Source of the DNA: Gordonia alkanivorans NBRC 16433
GTDB taxonomy: Bacteria > Actinomycetota > Actinomycetes > Mycobacteriales > Mycobacteriaceae
Direction of reading: 5' to 3'
DNA length: 49,022 bases
Assembly (NCBI RefSeq): GCF_000225505.1
Contig: NZ_BACI01000089.1
Span: 1-49,022 of the forward strand
The notes below the pieces were generated by a model. That model was not told the origin of the DNA, did not search any database, and saw only the letters and a program-made list of their open reading frames with translations. Position numbers and translations under genes: made by a program. This document shows positions 1 through 9,920 of the stretch, one piece after another (the first letter of the stretch is position 1; each line of letters begins with the position of its first letter).

Positions 1-180
1 CTCCTCGTGAGCAAACCTCGCCAGAGCAACAGCCACCTCAATGTCCGAGCGGTCCGGGAGCGTGCCACTCGCGATTCTCCGTACAAGCAGGTGGTCCATC
101 ACCCGCTTCTGGCGGACGGTGCCTTTCCACGGGTCACGGCCGGGCACCGTGCGGTCGGTCCAGAAATCGACCGACCTCAT
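1..180 (-). CDS. Hypothetical protein, N-terminal fragment cut by window edge
   Basis: An ATG at 180 (minus strand) opens a frame that stays open for 60 codons to the window edge. It begins MRSVDFWTDRTVPGRDPWKG and continues with charged, mixed residues (a KRVMDHLLVRRIASGTLPDRSD stretch in part) and no low-complexity shadow character. It lies 37 bp after the stop of the antitoxin gene on the same strand, so it may be the third gene of that operon. I recognise no domain. The rest of the gene is outside the window; a chance open frame is possible in DNA this GC-rich. Confidence 0.4.
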   Translation of the reverse strand, partial: MRSVDFWTDRTVPGRDPWKGTVRQKRVMDHLLVRRIASGTLPDRSDIEVAVALARFAHEE

Positions 181-217
181 CAGCTACCGGCCGCCGATCC
201 CGGCCTGTTCACGGCCC

Positions 218-583
218 TCATGCCCCGTCGACCAGCTGTGCAGGCAGCGCGACCTCGACGGTGCGGTCACCGAGACGGGCGGTGATGGTGACGTCGGTGG
301 CGCCGGCGGCGGCCAGGTAGTTGGCCAGCGTCGACAGCAACAGGTCCTCACGTGCCTCCAACCCCGACACCGCAGCCTGCTTGATACCCATCCGCTGGGC
401 CAGCTCGGTCTGGGTCAGCTGCGCAGCCTGCCTGATCGCCGCCAACCCCATCGCATGCGCCCGGTCGGCCTGGGCCATCTCCGCGCGGATCGTCTCGACC
501 CGCGCCGCGGTATCGGGATCGGCCAACAGCTCCGCGATCCGCTCATTGCCGCGCCGGAACGTGGCCCGCTTCTCCTCACTCAT
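218..583 (-). CDS. XRE-family antitoxin (HigA-like)
   Basis: A 121-residue DNA-binding protein that should neutralise the toxin encoded just upstream and repress the operon. A helix-turn-helix of the Cro/XRE type spans roughly residues 50-76, with IRQAAQLTQTELAQRMGIKQ followed by AAVSGLEAR. Residues 1-45 are a charged helical arm, and the C-terminal 40 residues form a short beta-rich tail ending in VEVALPAQLVDGA. Its ATG at 583 shares one base with the toxin TGA (TGATG), so translation is probably coupled. Toxin-first order and XRE antitoxin are typical of HigBA-like type II modules. The family call is firm; the exact toxin target cannot be read from sequence. Confidence 0.83.
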   Translation of the reverse strand: MSEEKRATFRRGNERIAELLADPDTAARVETIRAEMAQADRAHAMGLAAIRQAAQLTQTELAQRMGIKQAAVSGLEAREDLLLSTLANYLAAAGATDVTITARLGDRTVEVALPAQLVDGA

Positions 584-984
584 CAGCCCTCACCTCTCTC
601 AGTCTCGGTTTGCCGTTTCCACGCCTCGATCGCGACATCCGCGCGCGGTCCGACGCTGTCGTAGAACACATCACCCATGCGCGCCTTGTCCCCGGAAAAC
701 AGGGCCACCACCACATGCGCGTCGTCGGGAAACCACACGATCAGCCGCACCGCCACACCCTCGCGATACGGGTGCGACACCCGCCACACCACATACCGCT
801 TCGACTGCCGCACCCGCTTGAGCGTCGCCGATTCCACCACCGGCGGCTCCTCGAGGTCAGCGAGCACCTGCAACTCCGCCAGCAGCAGATCCAGCCGCAG
901 CCGATCCACGGCATTGCCCGCCGCAGCCGACTCCTCCAGCCGGGTCAGGAAGTCGTCGAACTCGCTCGACCAGTCGATCAACAC
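583..984 (-). CDS. RelE/HigB (Gp49-like) toxin
   Basis: A 133-residue toxin candidate, first gene of the toxin-antitoxin operon. An N-terminal helical part (about residues 1-45) is followed by a beta-rich RelE/ParE-like core: ATLKRVRQSKRYVVWRVSHP, then VRLIVWFPDDAHVVVALFSG and a terminal basic segment. The conserved basic residues on the K-R-V-R and Y-V-V-W-R strands fit the ribosome-dependent mRNA interferase fold, but I cannot assign catalytic residues with certainty. GTG at 984 is chosen because GGAG lies 13 bases upstream; a TTG follows one codon later. A 7-bp inverted repeat sits just upstream (1009-1026), consistent with autoregulation. It could also be a Gp49-type phage-derived toxin; these families intergrade. 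Confidence 0.72.
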   Translation of the reverse strand: MLIDWSSEFDDFLTRLEESAAAGNAVDRLRLDLLLAELQVLADLEEPPVVESATLKRVRQSKRYVVWRVSHPYREGVAVRLIVWFPDDAHVVVALFSGDKARMGDVFYDSVGPRADVAIEAWKRQTETERGEG

Positions 985-1008
985 ACGCTAGATATTACTC
1001 CAAAGCAA

Positions 1009-1026
1009 TATCGCTCACAAGCGATA
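1009..1026. promoter_or_regulatory. Candidate operator of the toxin-antitoxin operon
   Basis: Perfect inverted repeat with arms TATCGCT and AGCGATA around a 4-base spacer CACA, 25 bp upstream of the toxin GTG. A second, imperfect AT-rich dyad (ATATTGC and GTAATAT on the minus strand) lies between it and the start codon. The AT-rich patch stands out against the GC-rich surroundings. Position and symmetry suit binding of the XRE antitoxin dimer; this role is inferred. Confidence 0.55.
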
Positions 1027-1165
1027 CGGCCAGGCCTCTGGCCTACACAAGTCACGATGCCCCCGGCTCCATTCCCCACCCTGGCTACCAACCTGTCTCA
1101 CGACAAGGCTGGCAGCCAGCGTGCAAAGGTGAGCGGGAACGGAACTGGTGCGCGGGGAATCGCTT

Positions 1166-1627
1166 ACACACCGTGGACTGAGTGACGTTGGCGTGGATGT
1201 CGACGCGACTGTCATCAGTCAGGTGGTGGGACAGGGTGTCGAGGGATCGGTCGTCGCAGGCGGGGAGGCCATCCTGATCGTCGGCGATGGTGTTTCCGAT
1301 CGTCTGCGCATGTTTCTGTATTTCACGCCTCGACCTTGCCCAGCGTGCCGAGGCGGTCGGCGATGCGGGCGGCGCGGGTGGCGACTGCGGGCGGGAATCC
1401 CATCTCGATCAACAGTTTCTTGGTGGTCGACCCGGCTTTTCCGCAACGCCCAGCGAGTCGAGAGTCGCTGCGTGGGTGGCGATCTGGTGGCCGGCGACGT
1501 TGCGGATCAGTCGCCAGAACTCCAACTGTGCGTACGTCGTGCGGCCGGTGGGGTCGTCGGAGGGCGCGGTGATCTCGACGAGTTGGTCGAAGTGTGCGTC
1601 GAGTGACGTGGTGTCGGTGTCGATCAT
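1166..1627 (-). pseudogene. Decayed DUF222 / 13E12-type HNH endonuclease gene
   Basis: Three frames on the minus strand carry pieces of one protein. Frame 1 runs from ATG 1627: MIDTDTTSLDAHFDQLVEIT ... LDSLGVAEK. At the A-run complementary to 1437-1440 the sense moves to a second frame, AGSTTKKLLIEMGFPPAVAT ... LGTLGKVEA, then a stop at 1323. A third frame continues with QKHAQTIGNTIADDQDGL and RSLDTLSHHLTDDSRVDIHA, resembling the middle of DUF222 proteins. So there is one single-base loss and one internal deletion joining N-terminal to middle regions; the C-terminal HNH nuclease is absent. These proteins are multicopy in Mycobacteriales and often decay. The 262 bp upstream to 1889 hold a GTCAGACCCCCGGGG motif (minus strand) about 100 bp before the ATG and no gene that I can see. 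Confidence 0.62.
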
Positions 1628-1889
1628 GACGGCAGCCGTCCCTCTCATGGAGGTAATGCGGTTGGTTGGGACCGTCGTCGACTACTGCTGTGTCATCGAA
1701 TTCCTGTGTCTTCAGTTGTACCCCGGGGGTCTGACAAACCTGCGGACCGGCTCCGCCAACCGATCTGATCGGCAAAGGGATCCCACTACGGGAAACGAGA
1801 CGTAGGCCTCAATCGAACCACCGGCCTGCGAACATCGTCGACCCGTGTGAACATGGTTGGAATTACTCGGGAAAGCGCAGGTGACGCCG

Positions 1890-2963
1890 ATGAAAGAACG
1901 GTTTGTCGGTTGCATCGTGGGGGGTGCGGTCGGCGACGCACTCGGGGGATCGGTCGAATTCATGTCGCGCTCGGCGATCATGGAGCGGTTCGGCCAGACG
2001 GGCATCACTTCCTACGCGCCGGCATACGGCGGAACCGGAACCATCACCGACGACACCCAGATGACCCTTTTCACGGCCGAGGGACTGCTGCGCGCGTGGC
2101 TACGGGATTGCGACGGCGGGATCTCGTGCTTTGCGGCGTCGACGGCCCGCGCCTACCTGCGCTGGTTCATGACACAGGGGGAGCACCCCCGGCACGGCGT
2201 GCTGCCGATGGGCGAGCGCGCCAGCTGGCTGACCGAGCACCGGGAGCTCCACAGCCAGCGCGCCCCCGGCACGACCTGCCTGAGTACGCTGCGTTCCACG
2301 ACGCGGCCGGGCACTCCGGCAGACAATGACAGCAAGGGCTGCGGCGGGGTCATGCGTGCCGCGCCGGTCGGGTTGTTCGCCGCTCGCGCGGAGTGGTCAG
2401 CGATGGGAACCTTCGATCTCGGAACCGCGATCGCCGCGCTGACCCACGGGCACCCGTCGGGCTCGCTGACCGGCGGCGTCCTCGCCCTGATGGTCCGTGA
2501 GCTCGCCGAAGGTGCCCCTCTCGAGGACGCGCTCGCCGCGGCAAAGAACATCCTCCGGACCAAACCCGAGCACGAGGAGACCCTGGCCGCCGTCGAACTC
2601 GCCGAGCGGCTCGCCGGTGAAGACGTCGCGCCGGAGGAAGCGATCTCCCGACTCGGCGAGGGTTGGGTGGCCGAGGAAGCGCTCGCGATCTCGATCTATT
2701 GCGCGCTCGTCGCAGGCGATTTCGAGCAGGCCATCGTGCTCGCGGTGAACCACGACGGTGATTCGGACTCGACCGGGGCGATCACCGGCAACCTGCTCGG
2801 CGCGCGCGAAGGGGCCGGCGTCATCCCGGAACGCTGGCTCGAGCAGCTTGAACTACGCGACGTCATCACCGAGGTGGCGACCGACCTGTACGAGTTCACC
2901 GACTGGGAGCTCGACGCCCCGGGCGTCGCCGACAAGTACGTGGGACTTCAGCCGACGGGCTGA
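1890..2963 (+). CDS. ADP-ribosylglycohydrolase family protein
   Basis: A 357-residue DraG/ARH-type hydrolase that removes ADP-ribose from a modified side chain using a binuclear metal site. Visible motifs: GAVGDALGGSVEF at 12-24, the metal-ligand motif TDDTQMT at 53-59, a glycine-rich SKGCGGVMRAAPVG centre, HGHPSG, and the C-terminal metal motif HDGDSDSTGAITGN near 288-301. Length and motif order are those of the family. ATG 1890 is preferred because the conserved fold begins right after it; an in-frame GTG at 1881 with GGGAAAG before it is the main alternative. No DraT-like ADP-ribosyltransferase is in the window, so the substrate is unknown (protein arginine, DNA base or small molecule are all possible). 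It stands alone, followed by a dispersed repeat. Confidence 0.88.
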   Translation: MKERFVGCIVGGAVGDALGGSVEFMSRSAIMERFGQTGITSYAPAYGGTGTITDDTQMTLFTAEGLLRAWLRDCDGGISCFAASTARAYLRWFMTQGEHPRHGVLPMGERASWLTEHRELHSQRAPGTTCLSTLRSTTRPGTPADNDSKGCGGVMRAAPVGLFAARAEWSAMGTFDLGTAIAALTHGHPSGSLTGGVLALMVRELAEGAPLEDALAAAKNILRTKPEHEETLAAVELAERLAGEDVAPEEAISRLGEGWVAEEALAISIYCALVAGDFEQAIVLAVNHDGDSDSTGAITGNLLGAREGAGVIPERWLEQLELRDVITEVATDLYEFTDWELDAPGVADKYVGLQPTG

Positions 2964-2983
2964 TTCGAGAGTCTGAGGCCGCC

Positions 2984-3026
2984 GCCTTCGTGGCTCGTCG
3001 CTAACGCTCCTCGCACCTCAGGCAGC
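2984..3026. repeat. Dispersed 43-bp repeat, copy A
   Basis: The segment starting GCCTTCGTGGCTCGTCGC and ending CTCGCACCTCAGGCAGC matches 17142-17184 at 41 of 43 positions (AA here, TT there). It sits between convergent genes and supplies the last bases and stop codon of the amidotransferase on the minus strand. It looks like a short non-coding interspersed element. Confidence 0.75.
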
Positions 3027-3725
3027 AGTGATGCTGATCCCGGCGTGCTCGAGGAATCGTTCGACGAGTCGGTCGCAGCGGGCTGCGGTCTCGGGTGCGG
3101 CAGAATCGATCTCAACGGCGAGGGCCCGGGTGTCGATCTTCCCATCGTCGCTGCCCGACCGGGCGCTTGTGAATCCCTTGCGCCACCCGGAGAAGCAGTC
3201 CGGTGTGATCTCCGGGTGGAACTGCACGCCCAGATGTGGGCCGGAGACGTAGGCCTGCACCCCCGCGTCGTTGACCGCGATCACCTCGGCGACATCGGAC
3301 ACGGTGATGGTGTCGTGGTGGAATTCCATCCACGGGCCCGCTTCGACCAGATCGGGACGGGTGGTGCTGACGGTGACGAATCCGTGCTCGGGACGCGTGC
3401 TCGGCGCCACCGAACCGCCGAGAGTTCGCGCGAGGATCTGGGCGCCGAAGCAGATACCGAAGATCGGGATCTGTCGGCCGACCGTGTGGGAGAGGTACCG
3501 CAGTTCGGGTTCGACCCACGGCAGTGCGGCGTCGAAGGCCGAATCCGGGGAGCCGGTCACGCATACCAGGTCGAATCCGGTTGACGGGGGCGGGGGCCCG
3601 TCCTCGACGTCGTGGATGACGACGTCGAATCCGCGGTCGACGAAGGCGGGCAGCAACGAACCGAGCACCGTTTCGCGCCACTCCGGCCGCACACCGTGAA
3701 CCAGTGCGAGAACCCTGCCGCCCAC
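3018..3725 (-). CDS. Class I glutamine amidotransferase (GMP synthase-like)
   Basis: A 235-residue triad amidotransferase that hydrolyses a glutamine-type amide. The nucleophile elbow IFGICFGAQILA places Cys92, and GVQFHPEIT supplies His170 and Glu172; the oxyanion motif VTGSPDS is near 57-63. It is a stand-alone glutaminase domain with no synthase partner, as in GuaA-like/YfeJ-type proteins that act on gamma-glutamyl compounds. GTG 3725 is chosen: GGAAGGAG lies 5 bases upstream and the fold starts at once (VGGRVLALVHGV); a longer frame to 3821 would add a low-complexity extension. Its 3' end lies inside the dispersed repeat. Substrate not predictable. Confidence 0.85.
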   Translation of the reverse strand: MGGRVLALVHGVRPEWRETVLGSLLPAFVDRGFDVVIHDVEDGPPPPSTGFDLVCVTGSPDSAFDAALPWVEPELRYLSHTVGRQIPIFGICFGAQILARTLGGSVAPSTRPEHGFVTVSTTRPDLVEAGPWMEFHHDTITVSDVAEVIAVNDAGVQAYVSGPHLGVQFHPEITPDCFSGWRKGFTSARSGSDDGKIDTRALAVEIDSAAPETAARCDRLVERFLEHAGISITAA

Positions 3726-3783
3726 TTGAACTCCTTCCGAACATCTGTGTCCGGTCAGGTTAGTCGTTCGCGCGGCCGAGAAG

Positions 3784-4143
3784 ATGCTCGGGGCGGCCGC
3801 CGCAGCGGTCCTGTTCGCCACCTACTTCTTTGCACTCATCGTGATCCTGCTGATCTCGGCTCGCGGTCCGCTGATCCGGCACACGCGCAAGGTCCTGCCC
3901 ATCGCGTTCATCACGGCGATCGTCGGCGACCTCGTGGAGGTCGTCGGCGCCTGGTACCCGCTGGTGCTGTTCCCCGGCCGGTTGATGACGGGCGCGTCGG
4001 TGGCGCTGAGCACCGGTGCGGCGGCGGCGATGATGGTCGCCGACCGAGGTGAGAAGGGCCGTGCGTTCATGGCGACCGGCTCGCTCATCGGTGCCGGTAC
4101 CGGTCTCATCGCGGGGATCCTCATCGCCGTGTATCTGCCCTGA
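3784..4143 (+). CDS. Small membrane protein
   Basis: A 119-residue integral membrane protein with four hydrophobic segments: AAAAAVLFATYFFALIVILL (about 4-24), PIAFITAIVGDLVEVVGAWY (39-58), a middle GASVALSTGAAAAMMVA (70-86) and TGSLIGAGTGLIAGILIAVY (97-117). Short basic loops (RHTRK, DRGEKGR) separate them. ATG 3784 is the first usable start in frame; no strong ribosome site precedes it. It diverges from the amidotransferase gene across 58 bp. I recognise no family. Confidence 0.6.
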   Translation: MLGAAAAAVLFATYFFALIVILLISARGPLIRHTRKVLPIAFITAIVGDLVEVVGAWYPLVLFPGRLMTGASVALSTGAAAAMMVADRGEKGRAFMATGSLIGAGTGLIAGILIAVYLP

Positions 4144-4375
4144 CAGTTGGTGACGGTCTACGCCATCCACGCGGTCGCGATGACGATCTGTCCCGAGTTC
4201 CTGTTCGCCGGATTGCGGGCGGCACCGGACCTCCTTGCGCCGGACCATGACCCGGTTCCAGCTATCGTCGAGCCAGGGTTCGCGGACGTACCGTCGGCAC
4301 GCACCGGTGATCTCGACGTGGTGGTCGAGGAGTCCCGATCCCGCGACCCCGGTGCGTACCTCGTGGGGGCGCTCG

Positions 4376-4988
4376 GTGTCCGTCGTCTTCGCGCTCGCAG
4401 TGGTGTGGAAAGGTGCGACGGGGACCGCAGATCCGCGTCGCCTGCTGATCGATCTCGAGATAGCCTTCGCCGGCGCGGCCATCTGGATTCTGGTGTCCGC
4501 GGCGGAATGGACGTGGGTCACGCCGATCGTGCTGACCGTCATGACGGTGGTGCTACTCGACGCCGCACGCATCGCGGCGCGCCCCGCCGACGACGCGGCA
4601 CCAGGCTGGCTGCGGGTCCTTGGCCGCGTCCTGGTCGGCATCTACGTCGCGTGGGCCACCGCGGCGGTGTTCCAGAACTGGGCGGCCGCGATCGGCACCG
4701 ACCTCGCCGATTCGCAGTCCCTCGGCTGGCAGCTCATCATTCTCATCGTGTGTGCAGTCTTCGGACTCACTGTCACCGCCGCGGTCGGGTCCGTCCTGGT
4801 CGCCTACCCGGCTCACGCTGATCTGGGCGTTCCTCGGCATCCTGGCCACGGCGCAGGGCGAGACGACCGGCATCGTGGGCGTTGCCATCGCAACGATCGT
4901 CGCGCTGGTGGTCACCACGGGTGTCGTGTTCGTGTCGCGGCGTCGAGGTGCTGGTGCCGTCTCGACTCCAAAGCCGGTACGGCACTAG
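4376..4988 (+). pseudogene. TspO/MBR-like membrane protein, frameshifted
   Basis: A hydrophobic protein readable in two frames. The first, from GTG 4376, gives VVFALAVVWKG, IAFAGAAIWILVSAAEWTW, a VTPIVLTVMTVVLLDAARI helix, the family-like VGIYVAWATAAVFQNWAA and a QLIILIVCAVFGLTVTAAVG helix. Near 4808-4812 the sense moves one frame on, continuing LTLIWAFLGILATAQGETTG and two further helices to a stop at 4988. One extra base, probably in the CCC at 4809-4811, explains it. The 5' part also looks short compared with actinobacterial TspO-like proteins, which I recall only roughly. Bases 4144-4375 upstream hold nothing I recognise. It could be a sequencing error in a real gene. Its end overlaps the convergent DsbA-like gene by 4 bp. 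Confidence 0.5.
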
Positions 4989-5716
4989 TCTTCGCGGGTC
5001 CGCCGACTGCCGGCGTGCCAGTCCTCCTGCTCGGGCGTCTCGTCGGCGGTCACGCCGAAGGCGCGCAGTTGCGGCTTCTCCCGCAGGCTCCGCTTGAGTT
5101 CGGCGAATCCGGGGAAGCTCGCCAGCCCGATCACGTGGTCCCACAACGTGACTGCGTCCTCGTCGCTCGGCAGGCGGCTGATGACCGGGCCGAAGAAGGC
5201 GACGCCGCTCGGCGGCTGGAAGTGGATGATCGGTGTGCCGACGTCACGGCCGGTCAGTGCGAGCGCCTCCTCGGTCTCGGCTCGGATCTCCGCGTCGAAG
5301 TCGGTGTTCTCGAGTGCGTCGACGTGATGGGTGGGCAACCCGAGCCCCTCCAGTACCGGGGTGAGGAAGCCGGCGGTGCCGCGGTGGTCGGTGTTGTCGA
5401 CGGTGTACGTGCCGGTGTGTTCCTCGAAGAACAGCGTGCCGAGGGCCGTGTAGAACGGATCGATGGCGGTGCGGCCGTGCTCGCGACGGATGCTCGCGGC
5501 GACGCGGAGCAGCCGGAGACCGGCGGTGTGCCCGGCCTCGTACTCGGGTGGAAAATGCGCGGCGTAGTCGATGTGTGCGTTCAGCAGACGCAGCGAGATG
5601 AACCGCCAGTCGACGCTGTAGTCACGTTGCGCCTGGACCTTGCGAACCCATTTGCTCGTCATCCACGCGAACGGGCACACGGGATCGAAATAGAAGTTGA
5701 TGTCGGCATCGGCCAT
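4985..5716 (-). CDS. DsbA-family protein, mycothiol-dependent reductase-like (CPFA variant)
   Basis: A 243-residue thioredoxin-fold protein related to M. tuberculosis Rv2466c, a mycothiol-dependent nitroreductase. It starts MADADINFYFDPVCPFAWMT; the active-site motif is C-P-F-A where Rv2466c has C-P-W-C, so only the nucleophilic cysteine (Cys14) remains. Family landmarks follow: ISLRLLN, IDPFYTALGTLFF, the cis-Pro region VGTPIIHF and VAFFGPVISRLP. ATG 5716 follows the fold start; a longer in-frame start at 5761 would lie inside the icd terminator. It is downstream of icd but separated by that terminator, so probably a separate unit. The C-terminal 30 residues (KPQLRAFGVTADETPEQEDW) extend past the second paralogue at 27201. 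Confidence 0.85.
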   Translation of the reverse strand: MADADINFYFDPVCPFAWMTSKWVRKVQAQRDYSVDWRFISLRLLNAHIDYAAHFPPEYEAGHTAGLRLLRVAASIRREHGRTAIDPFYTALGTLFFEEHTGTYTVDNTDHRGTAGFLTPVLEGLGLPTHHVDALENTDFDAEIRAETEEALALTGRDVGTPIIHFQPPSGVAFFGPVISRLPSDEDAVTLWDHVIGLASFPGFAELKRSLREKPQLRAFGVTADETPEQEDWHAGSRRTRED

Positions 5717-5735
5717 GGTGTCGACGGTAGTGCCG

Positions 5736-5769
5736 AAAAACGCCCCGGGTGAACGGATCACCCGGGGCG
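5736..5769 (-). terminator. Rho-independent terminator of icd
   Basis: A perfect 12-bp stem (CGCCCCGGGTGA at 5741-5752, its complement at 5758-5769, loop ACGGA) followed on the minus strand by five T residues (5740-5736). It lies 22 bp after the icd stop, as expected for an intrinsic terminator. Confidence 0.9.
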
Positions 5770-5791
5770 TTCTCGATCGGTGCGGCGAGAA

Positions 5792-8032
<2,241 letters not shown>

Positions 8033-8252
8033 GCCTGATGTTCTCGATTCTGTCTGTATTAACCGGTGTCGCCGGCGACCTTGTGAGTCAGGCTTCACCG
8101 ATACCACGCTTGCGGTGTGCTTGTGTGACAACTACTCCCCGATTCTGCCCCCTGTGATCAGCCTCGCGTTCAGGGGCCTCGGGTCTTGTGGTTTGATGCC
8201 GCCGGAGACGGGTCGTCCCGGTGCTCTTGAAACCAGCGTCGATGCAGGTAGT

Positions 8253-9920
8253 TCACATCCTCTCGCGTTCGACGTGACTTCGCGCGTGGGCGATGGCCTC
8301 GTCGAGGGTGTCGACGAGATGGTTGTCGTGGCGCAGGGAGTCGACGACGCCGACACCTTCGAGCAGCGCGAGGTGCTCGGGTTGCACCCCCTTGATGATC
8401 ACGGTGACGCCGCGCTTCTCGAGATCGGCCACGATCTCGGCGAGCGAGCGGGCGCCGGTGGCGTCGAGCATGCCGAGGTGCGACATCCGGATGATGACGA
8501 CCGACACCGACTCGTTGCGGTCGGCGCCCGCGGAGATGGTGGTCGAGATCTTCTCGGCAGCGCCGAAGAACATCGCGCCGTCGAGCCGGAGCAGGGCGAT
8601 GCGCTCGTCGCCGGGTTGCGCGGGACCCGGCAGCGGCTCGCGGGTCACGCTCGCCCGCTGGGCGACCTGGCGCAGCGCGAAGAACGCCGCTACGACGATG
8701 CCGATCTCGACGGCCTCGATGAGGTCGAGCGTCACGGTGATGATCGCGGTGACGACGAAGATCAGGGCGTCCGAGCGGGTCGACCGCAGGATCGCGCGGA
8801 CGGTCCCGACGGATACCATGCGGAACGACGTCACCATGAGCACGCCGGCGAGCGCGGCGAGCGGGATCTCCGACACCGGGCCGGTGGCCAGGTAGACGAC
8901 GCCCAGGAGCAACAGCGAGTGCACGATCGCGGCGACGCGGGTGCGGGCGCCGGACCGGACGTTGACCGCCGTGCGGGCGATCGCGCCCGTCGCGGGCATG
9001 CCGCCGAAGAGACCCGACGCGATCGACGCCAGGCCCTGCCCGGACAGCTCGCGGTCGGGTTCGTACGGGCCGGTGGGCGACATGGTCGCCGCGACCCGAG
9101 CCGAGAGCAACGACTCGATGGCCGCGAGCGCGGCGATCGCCACCGCCGCGCTGAACATCGCCCGCAGTGCCTCGGAGTCGACGTGCGGGATGGAGGGCGC
9201 GGGCAGCGACGACGGCAGTTGCCCGATCGTCGCCACGTCGAAGACATCGGTGAAGTAGACGATCAGGGTGACCGCGATGACCGCGGTGAGAGATTCGGGA
9301 ATGGAAGCATGGACACGCGGCAGCACCACCATGATCACCGCGACCATCGCGACGACGGTCAGCGTGGACCAGGCCTGCGACCAGTCGGCGTGGACGACGA
9401 CGTCGATCGCGGCGTTCAGGGTCCGCATGCCCGCCGGGGCTGCCGTGTTGAACGCGGCCGGCACCTGTTGCAGGAAGATGATTGCCGCGATGCCGAGGGT
9501 GAAGCCCTCGATGACCGGCCACGGGATGAATGTCACGGCGCGTCCGAGTCCGAGTACGCCTGCGATCAGCACCAGCAAGCCCGCGAGGACGGTGACCATG
9601 GCGATGCTGCTCAGGCCGTGTTCGGCGACGATCGGCGCCAGGATCACCGCCATCGCGCCGGTGGGCCCGGACACCTGGACGTGCGAGCCGCCGAAGACCG
9701 CGGCGACGAGACCGGCGACGACCGCGGTGATCAGGCCCGCGGCGGCGCCGACGCCGGAGCTGATGCCGAAGGCGAGCGCCAGGGGGAGGGCGACGATGCC
9801 CACGGTCACGCCGGCGAGGATGTCGGTCTTCCAGCTCCGGGGGAGGTCGGCGTAATCGCTGCGTCGGGGGGCGAAGCCCTTGATCCGGGCGAGCGTGCCG
9901 GTGACGGCGTCGGTACTCAC
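8253..9920 (-). CDS. SulP-family anion transporter with STAS domain
   Basis: A 555-residue inner-membrane anion transporter (sulfate, bicarbonate or dicarboxylate in this family). The N-terminal motif VGIVALPLALAFGISSGVGA and the substrate-site motif HVQVSGPTGAMAVIL are diagnostic; about 11 hydrophobic helices run to residue 400. The cytoplasmic STAS domain occupies about 430-545, with LDGAMFFGAAEKI and VIIRMSHLGMLDATGARSL. Its GTG start overlaps the stop of the upstream arsR gene by 4 bp (GTGA), so both are one translationally coupled operon. No carbonic anhydrase or sulfate-assimilation genes are near, so the ion is undecided. Confidence 0.92.
   Translation of the reverse strand: MSTDAVTGTLARIKGFAPRRSDYADLPRSWKTDILAGVTVGIVALPLALAFGISSGVGAAAGLITAVVAGLVAAVFGGSHVQVSGPTGAMAVILAPIVAEHGLSSIAMVTVLAGLLVLIAGVLGLGRAVTFIPWPVIEGFTLGIAAIIFLQQVPAAFNTAAPAGMRTLNAAIDVVVHADWSQAWSTLTVVAMVAVIMVVLPRVHASIPESLTAVIAVTLIVYFTDVFDVATIGQLPSSLPAPSIPHVDSEALRAMFSAAVAIAALAAIESLLSARVAATMSPTGPYEPDRELSGQGLASIASGLFGGMPATGAIARTAVNVRSGARTRVAAIVHSLLLLGVVYLATGPVSEIPLAALAGVLMVTSFRMVSVGTVRAILRSTRSDALIFVVTAIITVTLDLIEAVEIGIVVAAFFALRQVAQRASVTREPLPGPAQPGDERIALLRLDGAMFFGAAEKISTTISAGADRNESVSVVIIRMSHLGMLDATGARSLAEIVADLEKRGVTVIIKGVQPEHLALLEGVGVVDSLRHDNHLVDTLDEAIAHARSHVERERM

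Noticed and set aside
1890..2963. ADP-ribosylglycohydrolase as part of a DarT/DraT-type or defence module with the nearby toxin-antitoxin pair
   Set aside because: No ADP-ribosyltransferase is present, and the toxin-antitoxin genes are on the opposite strand, separated by a pseudogene.
4144..4375. Possible gene on either strand between the small membrane protein and the TspO-like remnant
   Set aside because: Frames are open but none has a plausible start, ribosome site or recognisable protein text.
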